Positions 8,906 through 19,960 of a DNA stretch of 64,000 bases are shown here, in pieces. Under the pieces are notes generated by a model. It worked only from the letters and a program-made list of their open reading frames with translations. It did no database searches and was not told the origin of the DNA. The first letter of the stretch is position 1. The number at the start of each line of letters is the position of its first letter. A program made the translations under genes and the position numbers. Source of the stretch: Thermoplasmata archaeon (GTDB taxonomy: Archaea; Thermoplasmatota; Thermoplasmata; Thermoplasmatales; Thermoplasmataceae); the NCBI GenBank assembly GCA_021797735.1, contig JAJZZE010000045.1, forward strand, positions 1 to 64,000. Reading direction: 5' to 3'.

Positions 8906-9966
8906 TGGTGATATTTATGAATACTACATATTCAGGAAGTTATGGGAGATTAAAGGTACATTTCATCGATTTTTTAAGCCAGGACTTTATAAAATCATTA
9001 CTTGACCTTGGGATCAAAGATATAAGATTACGATTATATGAGACAGCATACAGGGATGATATAGACAAATCGACAACAGGAAGTACAAGCGATTTGAATA
9101 TTTTGATTTCTGCAATAAACAGGCATGTAATTAACAGTGCCAGTACGGCTATTTTCGCAGTTCCACCGCAGATAAAACCCTTTATATCAACATACATATC
9201 AAAATGGGATATAGAGAGTATAAAAGCAATAATTAATTCAAAGATAATAAAACATGAAATAAAATATAATGATAGTTTTATAATAAGCTTCCGTGACATA
9301 CCACTGGGCATGTTTGCAGGAAATTTAAAACAGGAGGATTTTAAATCAATGTTATCAAAAAACGATATTGAATCTCTTGTAAATTATTTACTGAATTATG
9401 GTTATAATTTTTTGCTGAAATATCTCGATGATTATAAGAAAACAGGCGATATATCTGGGATGTTATCTGCATTTGATTATAACTATTATACTGAACTTAT
9501 AAACAATGCAAAATATTTCAATGGTGATGAGGGAATTTTAATTAATTATATAAAAACAACAATAGATTTAAAAAATATTCTCACAATGGTAAAAGCAATG
9601 GAACTTGGAGTGGCATATGAGAATATAGAAAACCAGATCATAGAAAACGGGCACACATTAAAAACCTCTCTGGCTGATTTATTCAGGTCAAAAAACTCAA
9701 TAGAATTGCTCAATGTTTTTAAGGATTTTAATATAGATGATGCTATAGAATACTATAAAACCAATAAAAATTTAAGTATGTTTGAAATTTCTATGAGAAG
9801 GGCAATTTATGATAAATATGTATCCATAATGTTAAGAGATACGGCAACATTATATATAATAGGATATATACTTACAGCAGAGAGAGAGAGGGATAATTTA
9901 AGAACAATAATTGTAGGAAAATCCTACAATCTTGATAGGGATATAATAGAAAAGATGTTGATATAA
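8905..9966 (+). CDS. atpC: A-type ATP synthase subunit C
   Basis: Subunit C/AC39-like helical protein in operon context; a start at 8917 is also possible. Confidence 0.82.
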   Translation: MVIFMNTTYSGSYGRLKVHFIDFLSQDFIKSLLDLGIKDIRLRLYETAYRDDIDKSTTGSTSDLNILISAINRHVINSASTAIFAVPPQIKPFISTYISKWDIESIKAIINSKIIKHEIKYNDSFIISFRDIPLGMFAGNLKQEDFKSMLSKNDIESLVNYLLNYGYNFLLKYLDDYKKTGDISGMLSAFDYNYYTELINNAKYFNGDEGILINYIKTTIDLKNILTMVKAMELGVAYENIENQIIENGHTLKTSLADLFRSKNSIELLNVFKDFNIDDAIEYYKTNKNLSMFEISMRRAIYDKYVSIMLRDTATLYIIGYILTAERERDNLRTIIVGKSYNLDRDIIEKMLI

Positions 9967-10275
9967 ATGCCGGGAACATGTATTATTGGTGAAAGAGAAG
10001 TTGTAATGGGCTTCAAATTAATCGGTATAAACGATACCTTCATAATAGATTTACCGGGTGGTGTAGCTGAATTAAGGGAATTATTTAAATCAGGCAATTA
10101 TAACACAATAATGGCATCCCAATCATTACAAAAATATTTGCAGGAGGACGAATTGAATATTTACAATACCTCAATGAATCCTCTTGTTATCTTTATTCCA
10201 GTTCCCGGGATAAAGGAGGAAGAATCGGTATATGACCTTGCAAAGAGGATATTAGGCATTGATATTGGTGATTAA
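9967..10275 (+). CDS. atpF: A-type ATP synthase subunit F
   Basis: 102 aa in canonical position before subunit A. Confidence 0.8.
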   Translation: MPGTCIIGEREVVMGFKLIGINDTFIIDLPGGVAELRELFKSGNYNTIMASQSLQKYLQEDELNIYNTSMNPLVIFIPVPGIKEEESVYDLAKRILGIDIGD

Positions 10276-13200
10276 ATGGAAAATAGTGGAAAAATATACA
10301 GTATATCGGGACCTGTTGTTATAGCAACCGATCTTGATGGAAAAATGTTTGACGTTGTAAAAGTAGGAGAACTGGGATTGATAGGGGAGATTATAAAAAT
10401 AGTAGGTAAAAAATATACAATACAGGTTTATGAGGACACATCTGGATTAAAACCAGGTGAGCCTGTAAAATCTACCAGTAAACCACTATCAGTTGAACTG
10501 GGTCCGGGTTTATTAAAATCCATATATGATGGAATACAGAGACCTTTAGATATAATAAGATCCGAAACAGGAGATTTTATAATAAGAGGTGCATCGGCTC
10601 CGCCACTGGATGAAAACAGGGAATGGGAATTTACACCATTATTAAATGAGGGAGCCGAAGTTAAACAGGGATATATTGTTGGTACTGTCCAGGAAACGGA
10701 TTTAATAGTAAATAAAATAATGGTCCCACATAATATTTCAGGTAAGATAAAATCAATAAAATCCGGTAAATTTAAAGTATCCGATACTGTCTGTATAGTT
10801 GAAAACAATAATAAAAATTATGAAATAAAATTAAAGCAAACATGGCCTGTAAGGGAAGCCAGAAGGGTATTTTTAAAATTTGCACCAGAAATACCCCTGA
10901 TAACAGGCCAGAGGATTATAGACTCATTTTTCCCCGTTGCAAAGGGTGGCACGGTTGCAGTTCCAGGTCCATTTGGGTCAGGAAAATGCGTAACGGGGGA
11001 TACCCCGGTTTTGCTAGGTAATGGTTCAATAAAATACATCAGGGATTTGTACGAGGAAGGGATGCAAGACGGCATCGTGGTGCAATCTGATAATGAAGAG
11101 TATATACACCTCAGGAAGCCTATAGAACTGCTTTCATTTAACAATGGCAAGATTCAGAAAAGTGAGTCAACATTGCTGTATAAGGGAAAATCAGATTCTG
11201 TTATTCGTGTCAGAACAAGAACAGGGCGTGAAGTTAGGGTAACACCTGTGCATAAGCTATTCAAACTTACGGAAAAAGGTGTAATAGAAGAAATAGAAGC
11301 AAAACACCTGTCTCCTGGCGATTATATAGTATCTGCAAAATACACCGGTATAGATGGGAAAAACTCCCCTATCGATGTCTATGCCATGGATGAAGCCAGG
11401 GTTTTGGATAGAAATATTAGGGATAGGGTAGCAAGTCTGCTAAAACTCTCTTATGACAGGGGAATTGACATGTCGCTTTCCGCAGAAGTCAAGTATAGCC
11501 TCTCCAGGTCGTATAACAGAGCGACACCAAAACTCTCATGGATTAAGGAGATTTTTACAAAAATGGGAGAACCACTTCCCAGACCACACATGCTCGTGGG
11601 TGACCGCAGGAGCACTCCGGTACACGTTCCGGATAGAATGAGTGATGAACTTGCGGAATTCCTTGGCTTCTACATTTCTGAGGGGTATATTAGGGGAAAT
11701 GAAACCATAGTATTCACAAACCAGGATGAGAAACTACTCCAAAGATACACATACCTGGCAGAGAGGCTATTTTCCCTCAGGGGCATCAGGGAAACCCAGA
11801 AGGAAAGAGTGCCTAATATATTATTGCACAGCAAAATACTCGTTGAATTTCTGAATTATTTAAATACTGGAAAAATCGCATCCACTAAGATGATACCTGA
11901 TATCCTTCTCAGCTCAAGCAGTTCTGCTATCTCTGCATTTCTGACTTCTTACTTCATTGGTGATGGATCATTCTACAAAAATAGTGTGGAATTCAGCACT
12001 GCAAGCAGATGGCTCTCCATTCAGATTTCATATCTACTAACTAGATTTGGAATAATGAATACACAGGGTGTACGGAGAATTGGCGGAAAGGAGCATTACA
12101 GGATTTTTGTACGCGGGAAGGAAAGCATCACAGGACTTCTGCATGTGATGAAGCCCGGACACGCTAAGATTGATAAGATGCAGGCGTATTTAAGGACAGA
12201 AAAATCCACCTATAATTCCATTGACATAGTGCCAGTGTCTTCCGGCTTTATTAAAGATATATATAGTAAATACACCAGGTATTCAGATCTTCAGAGAGAA
12301 GGCATTGAAATTTACAATTACACAGGAAATAAAAAACATATAGGTTCGGAGGCATTCAAGAAGTTTTCAACGGTGATTGAAGGGTCTAATGAATATCAGA
12401 TGTTAGAGACTCCAACTTTGACTCTTGCTGATTCTCTTGAATATATTTATTTTGATAGAATAGTCTCTACTGAGGAGGAATCTGGGCCATTTGACGTATA
12501 TGATGTCTCTGTACCGGAATCCGGGAAGAACTTTGTTGGTGGATATGGTGGCATCATTCTTCACAATACTGTCATACAACACCAGTTATCAAAATGGTCG
12601 GATGCAGATATAACTGTATATGTTGGCTGTGGGGAGCGCGGCAATGAAATGACAGAAATTTTATCAACATTTCCAGAATTGCTGGATCCAAAAAGCAGCA
12701 AACCATTAATGGAAAAAACAATTTTAATAGCCAACACATCAAATATGCCTGTAGCTGCAAGGGAAGCAAGCATATATACCGGTGTAACCGTAGCAGAATA
12801 TTACAGAGATATGGGATACGACGTTGCATTAATGGCAGATTCAACAAGTAGATGGGCTGAAGCATTAAGGGAAATTTCAGGCAGGCTTGAGGAAATGCCT
12901 GGAGAAGAAGGATATCCCGCATATCTTGGCAGGAGAGTTTCGGAATTCTATGAAAGGTCCGGCAGGGCACAGATTATTCCGGAAGATGATAGAATAGGTT
13001 CAATAACATTAATAGGTGCAGTTTCACCCCCAGGTGGGGATTTATCTGATCCTGTGGTGCAGAATACACTGAGGGTAACAAGAGTTTTCTGGGCTCTGGA
13101 TGCTTCTCTGGCATCAAGAAGGCATTTTCCATCAATCAACTGGTTAAACAGCTATTCATTATATCTAGATTCACTGTCAAACTGGTTTAAAACCAATGTA

Positions 13201-13626
13201 AACGGTGACTGGTTAAATACACACTCATTTATGATGGGCATGCTTCAAAAAGAATCTGAGTTACAGGAAATTGTTCAGTTAGTGGGTTATGACTCATTAC
13301 CGGAAAAGCAGAAAAACATACTTGATATAGCCCAGATAATAAGGGAAGATGTTTTACAGCAGAATGCATTTGATGATATAGACACATACTGTTCAATGAA
13401 AAAACAGTATGAAATGTTAATGATAATAAAAACATTAAACGATAATCAGGAAAAGGTTATCGATGCCGGCAGAAAGGTATCACAAACATCGACATTACCG
13501 GTAAGGTCAAAAATATCCAGGATGAAGGAAGTAAAGGAAGAAGATTTTGAAAAGTTCTATAATAATATCATAAAGGAAATAAATGATGAATATAATAGTA
13601 TAATAGAAGGTGTTGAGAATGTCTAA
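10276..13626 (+). CDS. atpA: A-type ATP synthase subunit A with intein
   Basis: Catalytic subunit motifs ([60 protein letters not shown]) interrupted by an intein. Confidence 0.97.
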   Translation: MENSGKIYSISGPVVIATDLDGKMFDVVKVGELGLIGEIIKIVGKKYTIQVYEDTSGLKPGEPVKSTSKPLSVELGPGLLKSIYDGIQRPLDIIRSETGDFIIRGASAPPLDENREWEFTPLLNEGAEVKQGYIVGTVQETDLIVNKIMVPHNISGKIKSIKSGKFKVSDTVCIVENNNKNYEIKLKQTWPVREARRVFLKFAPEIPLITGQRIIDSFFPVAKGGTVAVPGPFGSGKCVTGDTPVLLGNGSIKYIRDLYEEGMQDGIVVQSDNEEYIHLRKPIELLSFNNGKIQKSESTLLYKGKSDSVIRVRTRTGREVRVTPVHKLFKLTEKGVIEEIEAKHLSPGDYIVSAKYTGIDGKNSPIDVYAMDEARVLDRNIRDRVASLLKLSYDRGIDMSLSAEVKYSLSRSYNRATPKLSWIKEIFTKMGEPLPRPHMLVGDRRSTPVHVPDRMSDELAEFLGFYISEGYIRGNETIVFTNQDEKLLQRYTYLAERLFSLRGIRETQKERVPNILLHSKILVEFLNYLNTGKIASTKMIPDILLSSSSSAISAFLTSYFIGDGSFYKNSVEFSTASRWLSIQISYLLTRFGIMNTQGVRRIGGKEHYRIFVRGKESITGLLHVMKPGHAKIDKMQAYLRTEKSTYNSIDIVPVSSGFIKDIYSKYTRYSDLQREGIEIYNYTGNKKHIGSEAFKKFSTVIEGSNEYQMLETPTLTLADSLEYIYFDRIVSTEEESGPFDVYDVSVPESGKNFVGGYGGIILHNTVIQHQLSKWSDADITVYVGCGERGNEMTEILSTFPELLDPKSSKPLMEKTILIANTSNMPVAAREASIYTGVTVAEYYRDMGYDVALMADSTSRWAEALREISGRLEEMPGEEGYPAYLGRRVSEFYERSGRAQIIPEDDRIGSITLIGAVSPPGGDLSDPVVQNTLRVTRVFWALDASLASRRHFPSINWLNSYSLYLDSLSNWFKTNVNGDWLNTHSFMMGMLQKESELQEIVQLVGYDSLPEKQKNILDIAQIIREDVLQQNAFDDIDTYCSMKKQYEMLMIIKTLNDNQEKVIDAGRKVSQTSTLPVRSKISRMKEVKEEDFEKFYNNIIKEINDEYNSIIEGVENV
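10987..12567 (+). mobile_element. intein with LAGLIDADG (DOD) homing endonuclease
   Basis: Starts with Cys after the P-loop GSGK, ends GGIILHN before Thr; VTPVHKLF block [11 protein letters not shown] and [11 protein letters not shown] endonuclease motifs. Confidence 0.95.
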
Positions 13627-15004
13627 TATAATTTATAAGTCAATATCCCAGATAAACGGCCCGTTAATTTTTGTTGAGGGTGTAAAGGATGCATCGTATA
13701 ATGAAATAGTAAATGTTGTTTTAGATAATGGTGAAAAATTAAAGGGGCAGGTTCTGGAAACAAGAAATGGCATTGCTATAGTGCAGGTCTATGGTTCAAC
13801 AACGAGTATGAGCCCGGAAAGCACTGGAGTAAGTTTTAGCGGAGAAACGTTTAAATTGCCAGTTTCAGATGATATGCTTGGAAGAATATTCAACGGTTTT
13901 GGAGACCCTATAGATAACGGCACAAAGATATATTCAAAAGAAAAGGTTGATATAACAGGCGCTGCAATAAATCCATACTCCAGGGAAGAGCCAAGTGAAT
14001 TTATACAGACAGGGATATCCACAATAGACGGTATGAATACTCTGGTAATGGGACAGAAATTGCCGATATTTTCCGGAGCAGGTTTATCACACAACAGACT
14101 GGCAACACAGATAGCCAGGCAATCAAAAACATTGAAGAGCGATGAAAAGTTCGGTGTTGTTTTTGGTGCAATAGGTATAACAAGTGAGGAAGCAAATTAT
14201 TTTATGAGGCAATTTAGTGGATCAGGAGCATTATCCGATTCTGTTATATTTTTAAATTTAGCATCAGATCCATCAATGGATAGAATAATATTGCCCAGAG
14301 TTGCACTAACAACCGCAGAATATCTGGCATATGAAAAGGATATGAATATGTTAGTAATATTAACAGATATGACAAATTACTGTGAAGCATTAAGAGAAAT
14401 ATCATCTTCAAGGGAGGAAATACCGGGAAGGAGAGGATATCCCGGATATATGTATACAGATTTAAGTACAATCTATGAAAGGGCTGGAAAAATAAAGGGT
14501 AGGAAAGGATCTATTACACAGCTGCCCATATTAACTATGCCGGGAGATGATATAACAAACCCGGTGCCAGATTTAACAGGATACATAACGGAGGGTCAGA
14601 TAACATTATCAAGGGATTTAAGCAGGAAAAATATCTATCCCGGGGTGGATGTACTGTTATCATTATCAAGGCTAATGAACCAGGGTATTGGAAATGACCA
14701 TACCAGGGAAGATCACAGAGGGCTGGCAGATCAGTTATACTCCTCATATGCAAAAGGAAAAGATGCCAGATCATTAAGTGAAATAGTTGGTGAAGAGGCA
14801 CTGAGCGATATTGATAAGAAATATTTAAAGTTTGCAGAAAGTTTTGAAAATATATATGTGAATCAGGGTGATTCAGACAGGTCAATAGAAGAAACATTAA
14901 ACCTTGGGTGGGACTTATTATCCGTGTTACCTGTTGATGAAATGAAAAAGGTAAAGTCAGCACATATACCGAAATATGGAAAATGGGGTAATAATGGTAA
15001 ATAA
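13619..15004 (+). CDS. atpB: A-type ATP synthase subunit B
   Basis: [47 protein letters not shown]. Confidence 0.96.
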   Translation: MSNIIYKSISQINGPLIFVEGVKDASYNEIVNVVLDNGEKLKGQVLETRNGIAIVQVYGSTTSMSPESTGVSFSGETFKLPVSDDMLGRIFNGFGDPIDNGTKIYSKEKVDITGAAINPYSREEPSEFIQTGISTIDGMNTLVMGQKLPIFSGAGLSHNRLATQIARQSKTLKSDEKFGVVFGAIGITSEEANYFMRQFSGSGALSDSVIFLNLASDPSMDRIILPRVALTTAEYLAYEKDMNMLVILTDMTNYCEALREISSSREEIPGRRGYPGYMYTDLSTIYERAGKIKGRKGSITQLPILTMPGDDITNPVPDLTGYITEGQITLSRDLSRKNIYPGVDVLLSLSRLMNQGIGNDHTREDHRGLADQLYSSYAKGKDARSLSEIVGEEALSDIDKKYLKFAESFENIYVNQGDSDRSIEETLNLGWDLLSVLPVDEMKKVKSAHIPKYGKWGNNGK

Positions 15005-15626
15005 TGTTAGATTTACAAGAATAGAATTAATAAATACTAAAAAACGAATAAAAGTAGCAGCAAGAGGACTTGACCTTCTAAAAATGAAAAGGTCTTCTCT
15101 GGTAATGGAATTTTTCAGGATAAATAATGAAGTTAAGGGTTTGAGAGAAAATATAAGAAAGGATATAGAAAATGGCATGAATTCCATAAAAATAGCAGAA
15201 ATAGTTGATGGAACACTTGAAATAGAGAGACTTTCATACATGTTCTCAAATCCCGATGTTAATATAATTACAAAAAATATTATGGGTGTAAAAATACCCC
15301 AGTTAATGCTCGGGGCTTCAAATGATTCGCTTGACAATATCTATTTATCAGCATCGGTTCCTGTATCAGTTTATGATGCAGTAATACTTTTCAGAAGAAT
15401 ATTTAATGAACTGTTGGAAGTATCGCAGAAAGAAAGTTCAATGAGAAAATTACTGTACGAAATAGATAAAACAAACAGGAGGTCAAACGCAATAGAAAAT
15501 GTAATGATACCCAGATTTAAATTCAATCTAAAAACAATAAGTGAACATCTTGATGAGCGTGAAAGGGACACATTTGCAACATTAAAATTTGTGAAGGGAC
15601 ACATTGTGTTGAAGGGAGATGAATAA
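14994..15626 (+). CDS. atpD: A-type ATP synthase subunit D
   Basis: [31 protein letters not shown] is typical of V/A-ATPase subunit D. Confidence 0.92.
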   Translation: MVNNVRFTRIELINTKKRIKVAARGLDLLKMKRSSLVMEFFRINNEVKGLRENIRKDIENGMNSIKIAEIVDGTLEIERLSYMFSNPDVNIITKNIMGVKIPQLMLGASNDSLDNIYLSASVPVSVYDAVILFRRIFNELLEVSQKESSMRKLLYEIDKTNRRSNAIENVMIPRFKFNLKTISEHLDERERDTFATLKFVKGHIVLKGDE

Positions 15627-15726
15627 TACTGAAAAATTTAAAAAAATAAGAAAGATAATGTTAATAATTAATATTATATTAACAGTAATATTTATGATAA
15701 TAGTTGTAATGGTGATTTATAAATGA
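15619..15726 (+). CDS. 35-aa single-TM microprotein in the ATPase operon
   Basis: [35 protein letters not shown]; overlaps the atpD end and has an ATGA overlap with the downstream atpH-like start. Confidence 0.65.
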   Translation: MNNTEKFKKIRKIMLIINIILTVIFMIIVVMVIYK

Positions 15727-16043
15727 CAGAAATAGATCAGTTAAAGGTAATAAAGGATAAGGAAAACGAAAATAAAAAAACTCTTCAGGATTTAAAAGAG
15801 AGATTTGAAGCGGAATTCAAGGAAAGCATGGAAAATTGCAATGAGGTATACAAAAACACGAAAAACGAAATAATAAACCAGTATAACAGTAATATGGAAG
15901 AAATTAAGAATGAAGAAAATAAAAAACTGATGGATGTTACAGAAAGAGAACGGGCAAAAGCAGAGATTATGAAACTTCGCCTGTCAAGGAAAGAAATTGA
16001 AGAGTACACATATAAATTATTAATGTCATATATTAAGGAGTGA
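15723..16043 (+). CDS. atpH: A-type ATP synthase subunit H-like coiled-coil protein
   Basis: 106-aa charged coiled coil immediately before subunit I. Confidence 0.72.
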   Translation: MTEIDQLKVIKDKENENKKTLQDLKERFEAEFKESMENCNEVYKNTKNEIINQYNSNMEEIKNEENKKLMDVTERERAKAEIMKLRLSRKEIEEYTYKLLMSYIKE

Positions 16044-16048
16044 ACATA

Positions 16049-17977
16049 ATGCTTAAACCAGAGAAAATGGTTAAAATAAGAATAATCGGCCTTAATAAGG
16101 ATAAAAGTTTAATAGTAGATGATTTGCACGACCTTGGAATCATGCAGATGGAAAATGCCGGTTCTGAAGTTGCCACAATTTTTGATGATGTGCTTAGCAA
16201 TGATAATTATAAAATTCTATCCGATTATTTATCGGAATTCAGGGGGTATCTATCAATATTACCCAAAAGGCCGGTAAAGAGCAAAAAATATTTTAATTCC
16301 ATTCCAGAATTGCTGGATTCCATCCTAGAAATCAATATTAAGGACGAACTTAATGAATTAAAGGAAAGTGAGGATAATCTATTTTCAATAATAAGGGAAA
16401 ATGAGAACTATATAAATATATTAAAAAAATTAAATAATTTTAATAATGACCTTTCCATTTTAAATAATAATTATATAGAAAGTTTTGTTATAGAAAACTC
16501 AGAATTACTGAATAATTTTAAAAAAGATTATACAACATTTATAAACCTTAATAACAATTATTTTATTGTTTCAATAAACAGGAAAAACGAATCAGAATTT
16601 TTATCATTATTATCATCATACAGCTATCAACTATTAAAAATACCTGAATTTTCCGGCACACCTGAGGAAAAATTAAAAGAACTTGAAAGCACAATTAAGG
16701 ATTCAAATGCCAGACTTGATCAGATACATAATGTATTAAATAAAATATCAGATAATAATTACGAAAAAATAGCACAGATTGAGGAGCAATTAGACATTTA
16801 TGTAAGGGAACTGGAGGTATTGAGCCAGACAGCATCATCAGATAATGCCTTTGCACTTGAGGGCTGGGTTCCTGAAAGGGAACATGATAGCATAGTAAAA
16901 ACACTTGAACACGATTCACATAATAATGTTTTAATCCAGAGAATTAAAACAGATGAAGAACCACCAACAAAATTATCAAACCCGGGGCGTTTTAAAATAT
17001 TTGAGTTTTTTATAAGATTCTATTCGTTGCCAAAGGAATATGAATTTGATCCAACATTAATATTTGCTTTGGTATTTCCAGTATTTTTCGGTTTAATGGT
17101 CGGTGATGCTGGTTATGGACTTGTTATATTGCTGATTTCCCTGTTTATAATACACAGGGTTAACCATCCGCCTTTAAAAAGCCATATACCTAAGAAAATA
17201 TCCGGATTTATTCTTATGATAATGGGTAAAAGCTCATTAAAAACCCTGGCCAGAGCCCTGATACCAGCGTCAATAATAGCAATAATATTTGGTGTAATAT
17301 TCAATGAATTCTTTGGGTTCACAATATACCCTGTTCCATTCAGGATAGCTTCCAGGCCGGTACCTGTTACATACCTGGGTAAATTACTGTTAATCTCAGG
17401 TTATATAGGTTTAGCTTTTGTTATATTCGGTTTTGTAATAGGCATAATTAACAATTTATATACAAATCATAAAAAAGTGGCTGTTGCAAAATTTGGCTGG
17501 ATATTTATGGCAATTGCATTTGCAGTTCTTGGACTGAATCTAATACACAGGATAAGTTTAAGCCCGTTGAATATATCATCACTTATAGGTTACGTGTTAT
17601 TGATATCAGGATTTATACTCGTAATTGTCTTTGAGGGCAGCCAGAGCTTAATGGAAATACCATCCATAATATCACATATACTATCATATACAAGAATTGT
17701 GGGTATATTACTGGCATCTGTAGTTCTTGCACTGGTTATAAACACAGTTTTCGTGGGAACATTATCCGGCCCATTCTATTTTATAATTATGGGAATTGTA
17801 ATTCTTGTTTTCGGGCAACTGTTTAATATAGTGATAGCAGTATTTGAACCAGGAATACAGGGTGCAAGGTTACTATACGTTGAATTCTTTTCAAAATTCT
17901 ATTTCGGCAACGGTAAACCATTTAGACCATTTGGAACAGACAGATCGTACACACTGAAAAAATTTGATAAAAAATAA
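16049..17977 (+). CDS. atpI: A-type ATP synthase subunit I (a-subunit)
   Basis: EGWVPERE, PVFFGLMVGDAGYGL, SYTRIVGILLASVVLA, F.GIQGARLLYVEFFSKFY. Confidence 0.95.
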   Translation: MLKPEKMVKIRIIGLNKDKSLIVDDLHDLGIMQMENAGSEVATIFDDVLSNDNYKILSDYLSEFRGYLSILPKRPVKSKKYFNSIPELLDSILEINIKDELNELKESEDNLFSIIRENENYINILKKLNNFNNDLSILNNNYIESFVIENSELLNNFKKDYTTFINLNNNYFIVSINRKNESEFLSLLSSYSYQLLKIPEFSGTPEEKLKELESTIKDSNARLDQIHNVLNKISDNNYEKIAQIEEQLDIYVRELEVLSQTASSDNAFALEGWVPEREHDSIVKTLEHDSHNNVLIQRIKTDEEPPTKLSNPGRFKIFEFFIRFYSLPKEYEFDPTLIFALVFPVFFGLMVGDAGYGLVILLISLFIIHRVNHPPLKSHIPKKISGFILMIMGKSSLKTLARALIPASIIAIIFGVIFNEFFGFTIYPVPFRIASRPVPVTYLGKLLLISGYIGLAFVIFGFVIGIINNLYTNHKKVAVAKFGWIFMAIAFAVLGLNLIHRISLSPLNISSLIGYVLLISGFILVIVFEGSQSLMEIPSIISHILSYTRIVGILLASVVLALVINTVFVGTLSGPFYFIIMGIVILVFGQLFNIVIAVFEPGIQGARLLYVEFFSKFYFGNGKPFRPFGTDRSYTLKKFDKK

Positions 17978-18023
17978 CATAAAACAATAACAAAATTAAT
18001 ATTAAGATAAATATTAATGAAAC

Positions 18024-19205
18024 ATGGAGAAAATAAAAAATATAGATATTTATGAGCTTGGCTCTCCAGAGGAGAAATCATCACCATGGAGTTCAACAAT
18101 TTTAATACTGAAATTAACATCGAGTAACGGTAATATAGGATTCGGGGAAGCACCAACAACATTGATGACACTGCCGGTAAAGGAAAGCCTAAGGGAAGTT
18201 TCAAGAATTTTTCAGGACAAAAACTATTTTAACATTGAAAAAAACTTAAGGGAGTATTATAGAAATGCATTTTATTTATCAAAATCAATAGAGGAAACTG
18301 CAGCATTAAGTGCGTTTGAAATTGCATCATGGGATTTAATAGGAAAGGATCTGGGTGCACCGATATACAATTTAATTGGTGGGCAATTTAATGATAAAAT
18401 AAAAGCATATTCCAATGGCTGGTATTCTGATTGTGTTGAGCCAGAGGATTTTGTTAATAAGGCAAGGGCACTGGTAAACAAAGGCTATAAAGCCTTTAAA
18501 TTCGATCCATTTGGGAACAATTACGATAAAATCTCAAACGATGGTTTAAGAAAGGCAGTTAATATTGTTGGGTCTATGAGAGATGCTCTTGGAGAGGATG
18601 TGGATTTACTGATAGAATGCCATGGTAGATTTTCGACAAAGTATGCAATAAGGGTTGGTGAGGCACTGGACGAATTTAATCCAATGTTTATAGAGGAGCC
18701 AATACATCCAGAGATGGAACTTGGATTATACGAATTCAAAAAATATGTTAATACTCCCATAGCACTGGGTGAAAGATTGCTAAACAAGGAGGATTTTGCA
18801 AGGTACATTTCCAGTGGAATGGTGGATATAATACAGCCAGATATTACAAATTCCAAGGGAATTTTAGAGGCAAAAAAAATTGCGGCAATAGCAGAATCAT
18901 TTGGTACTCCGGTAGCCTTCCACAATGCTTTTGGTCCGGTTCAGAGTGCTGCAACAGTAAATGTCGATTATGCGATACCAAATTTTATAATACAGGAAAG
19001 CTTTGAGGAGTCCTGGCCGGAATGGAAGAAAAAATTATTTTCTGGTTATGGTGTAAATAATGGATATTTTGAATTATCAGGCAAACCAGGTCTGGGTATA
19101 ACTGTAGATGAAAAACTACTCGAAAAAAGCAGGGTTGAAGGGATGGAGCCACTTGGCAATGAACCCCCATGGGTTGTTTCAGGCACCTATTCCAAATCAT
19201 CATAA
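18024..19205 (+). CDS. enolase-superfamily sugar-acid dehydratase (gluconate/galactonate dehydratase-like)
   Basis: Mandelate racemase/muconate lactonizing fold: GFGEAP, YKAFKFDPFG, IECHGRF, FIEEPIHPE, ALGERL, FHNAFGPVQSAA. Confidence 0.85.
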   Translation: MEKIKNIDIYELGSPEEKSSPWSSTILILKLTSSNGNIGFGEAPTTLMTLPVKESLREVSRIFQDKNYFNIEKNLREYYRNAFYLSKSIEETAALSAFEIASWDLIGKDLGAPIYNLIGGQFNDKIKAYSNGWYSDCVEPEDFVNKARALVNKGYKAFKFDPFGNNYDKISNDGLRKAVNIVGSMRDALGEDVDLLIECHGRFSTKYAIRVGEALDEFNPMFIEEPIHPEMELGLYEFKKYVNTPIALGERLLNKEDFARYISSGMVDIIQPDITNSKGILEAKKIAAIAESFGTPVAFHNAFGPVQSAATVNVDYAIPNFIIQESFEESWPEWKKKLFSGYGVNNGYFELSGKPGLGITVDEKLLEKSRVEGMEPLGNEPPWVVSGTYSKSS

Positions 19206-19333
19206 AGAGACTGTACAGCACACTGATAATATTACCATGCTATACATAGAATTTATTTGAAATATATTTAAAATATATTTAAAATTCATGATTTAAAAAT
19301 TATATAAAATAATTTATTTTGGGGATTATAAAC

Positions 19334-19888
19334 TTATTTTTTAAGCTGTATTGAAAGATTAACAAGATTCTGTAATAATTCTTTCATAAGTTTTTTTGTC
19401 ATCTCATCCTTTAATTTGCCATTTTCATCAAATTTTTGCTGTGCGAATGTAACAAAAACTTCAGGTCTATTAACAGGAACCATATTTAAAAATGTAAAAA
19501 CCTGCCTTAAATGGTACTGTGCCCTTGCACCACCTACCATACCTATAGAGGCACTGACTATTGCAACGGGTTTGCCCTCAAATGCATTATCGGTATATGG
19601 CCTTGATGCTAAATCTATCACATTTTTTAAAAATCCGGGTATTGAATAGTTATATTCCGGTGTTGATATCAAAATTCCATCGGACTTTTTAATTCTGTTT
19701 TTAAAGTTTTTCACATTTTCCGGGTAATCGTTTTCAAGATCCTGATTGAACATGGGAAAATTATCGATACTTAATATTTCAAGTTCTGCATTTTCCGGCA
19801 TCAGATCCCTGGCCTCATTTAAAAGATATTTATTATATGACTCCTTTCTCAAACTACCGCCGAAACCCACTATTTTTATATTTTCCAT
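19334..19888 (-). CDS. NAD(P)H-dependent FMN reductase
   Basis: GFGGSLRKESYNKYLL, STPEYNYSIPGFLKNVIDLASRP. Confidence 0.88.
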   Translation of the reverse strand: MENIKIVGFGGSLRKESYNKYLLNEARDLMPENAELEILSIDNFPMFNQDLENDYPENVKNFKNRIKKSDGILISTPEYNYSIPGFLKNVIDLASRPYTDNAFEGKPVAIVSASIGMVGGARAQYHLRQVFTFLNMVPVNRPEVFVTFAQQKFDENGKLKDEMTKKLMKELLQNLVNLSIQLKK

Positions 19889-19960
19889 AAAATGCGATTA
19901 ATTTTCTGTTAATAAGTTTTAGCTATACAGGAATATAGTTTAATGTAAATGACTTTAAAC

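Noticed and set aside
12572-14963. Antisense Leu/His/Pro-rich ORFs inside atpA and atpB (e.g. 12572-12970, 14535-14963)
   Set aside because: Shadow ORFs opposite strongly conserved coding sequence; low-complexity composition from codon bias
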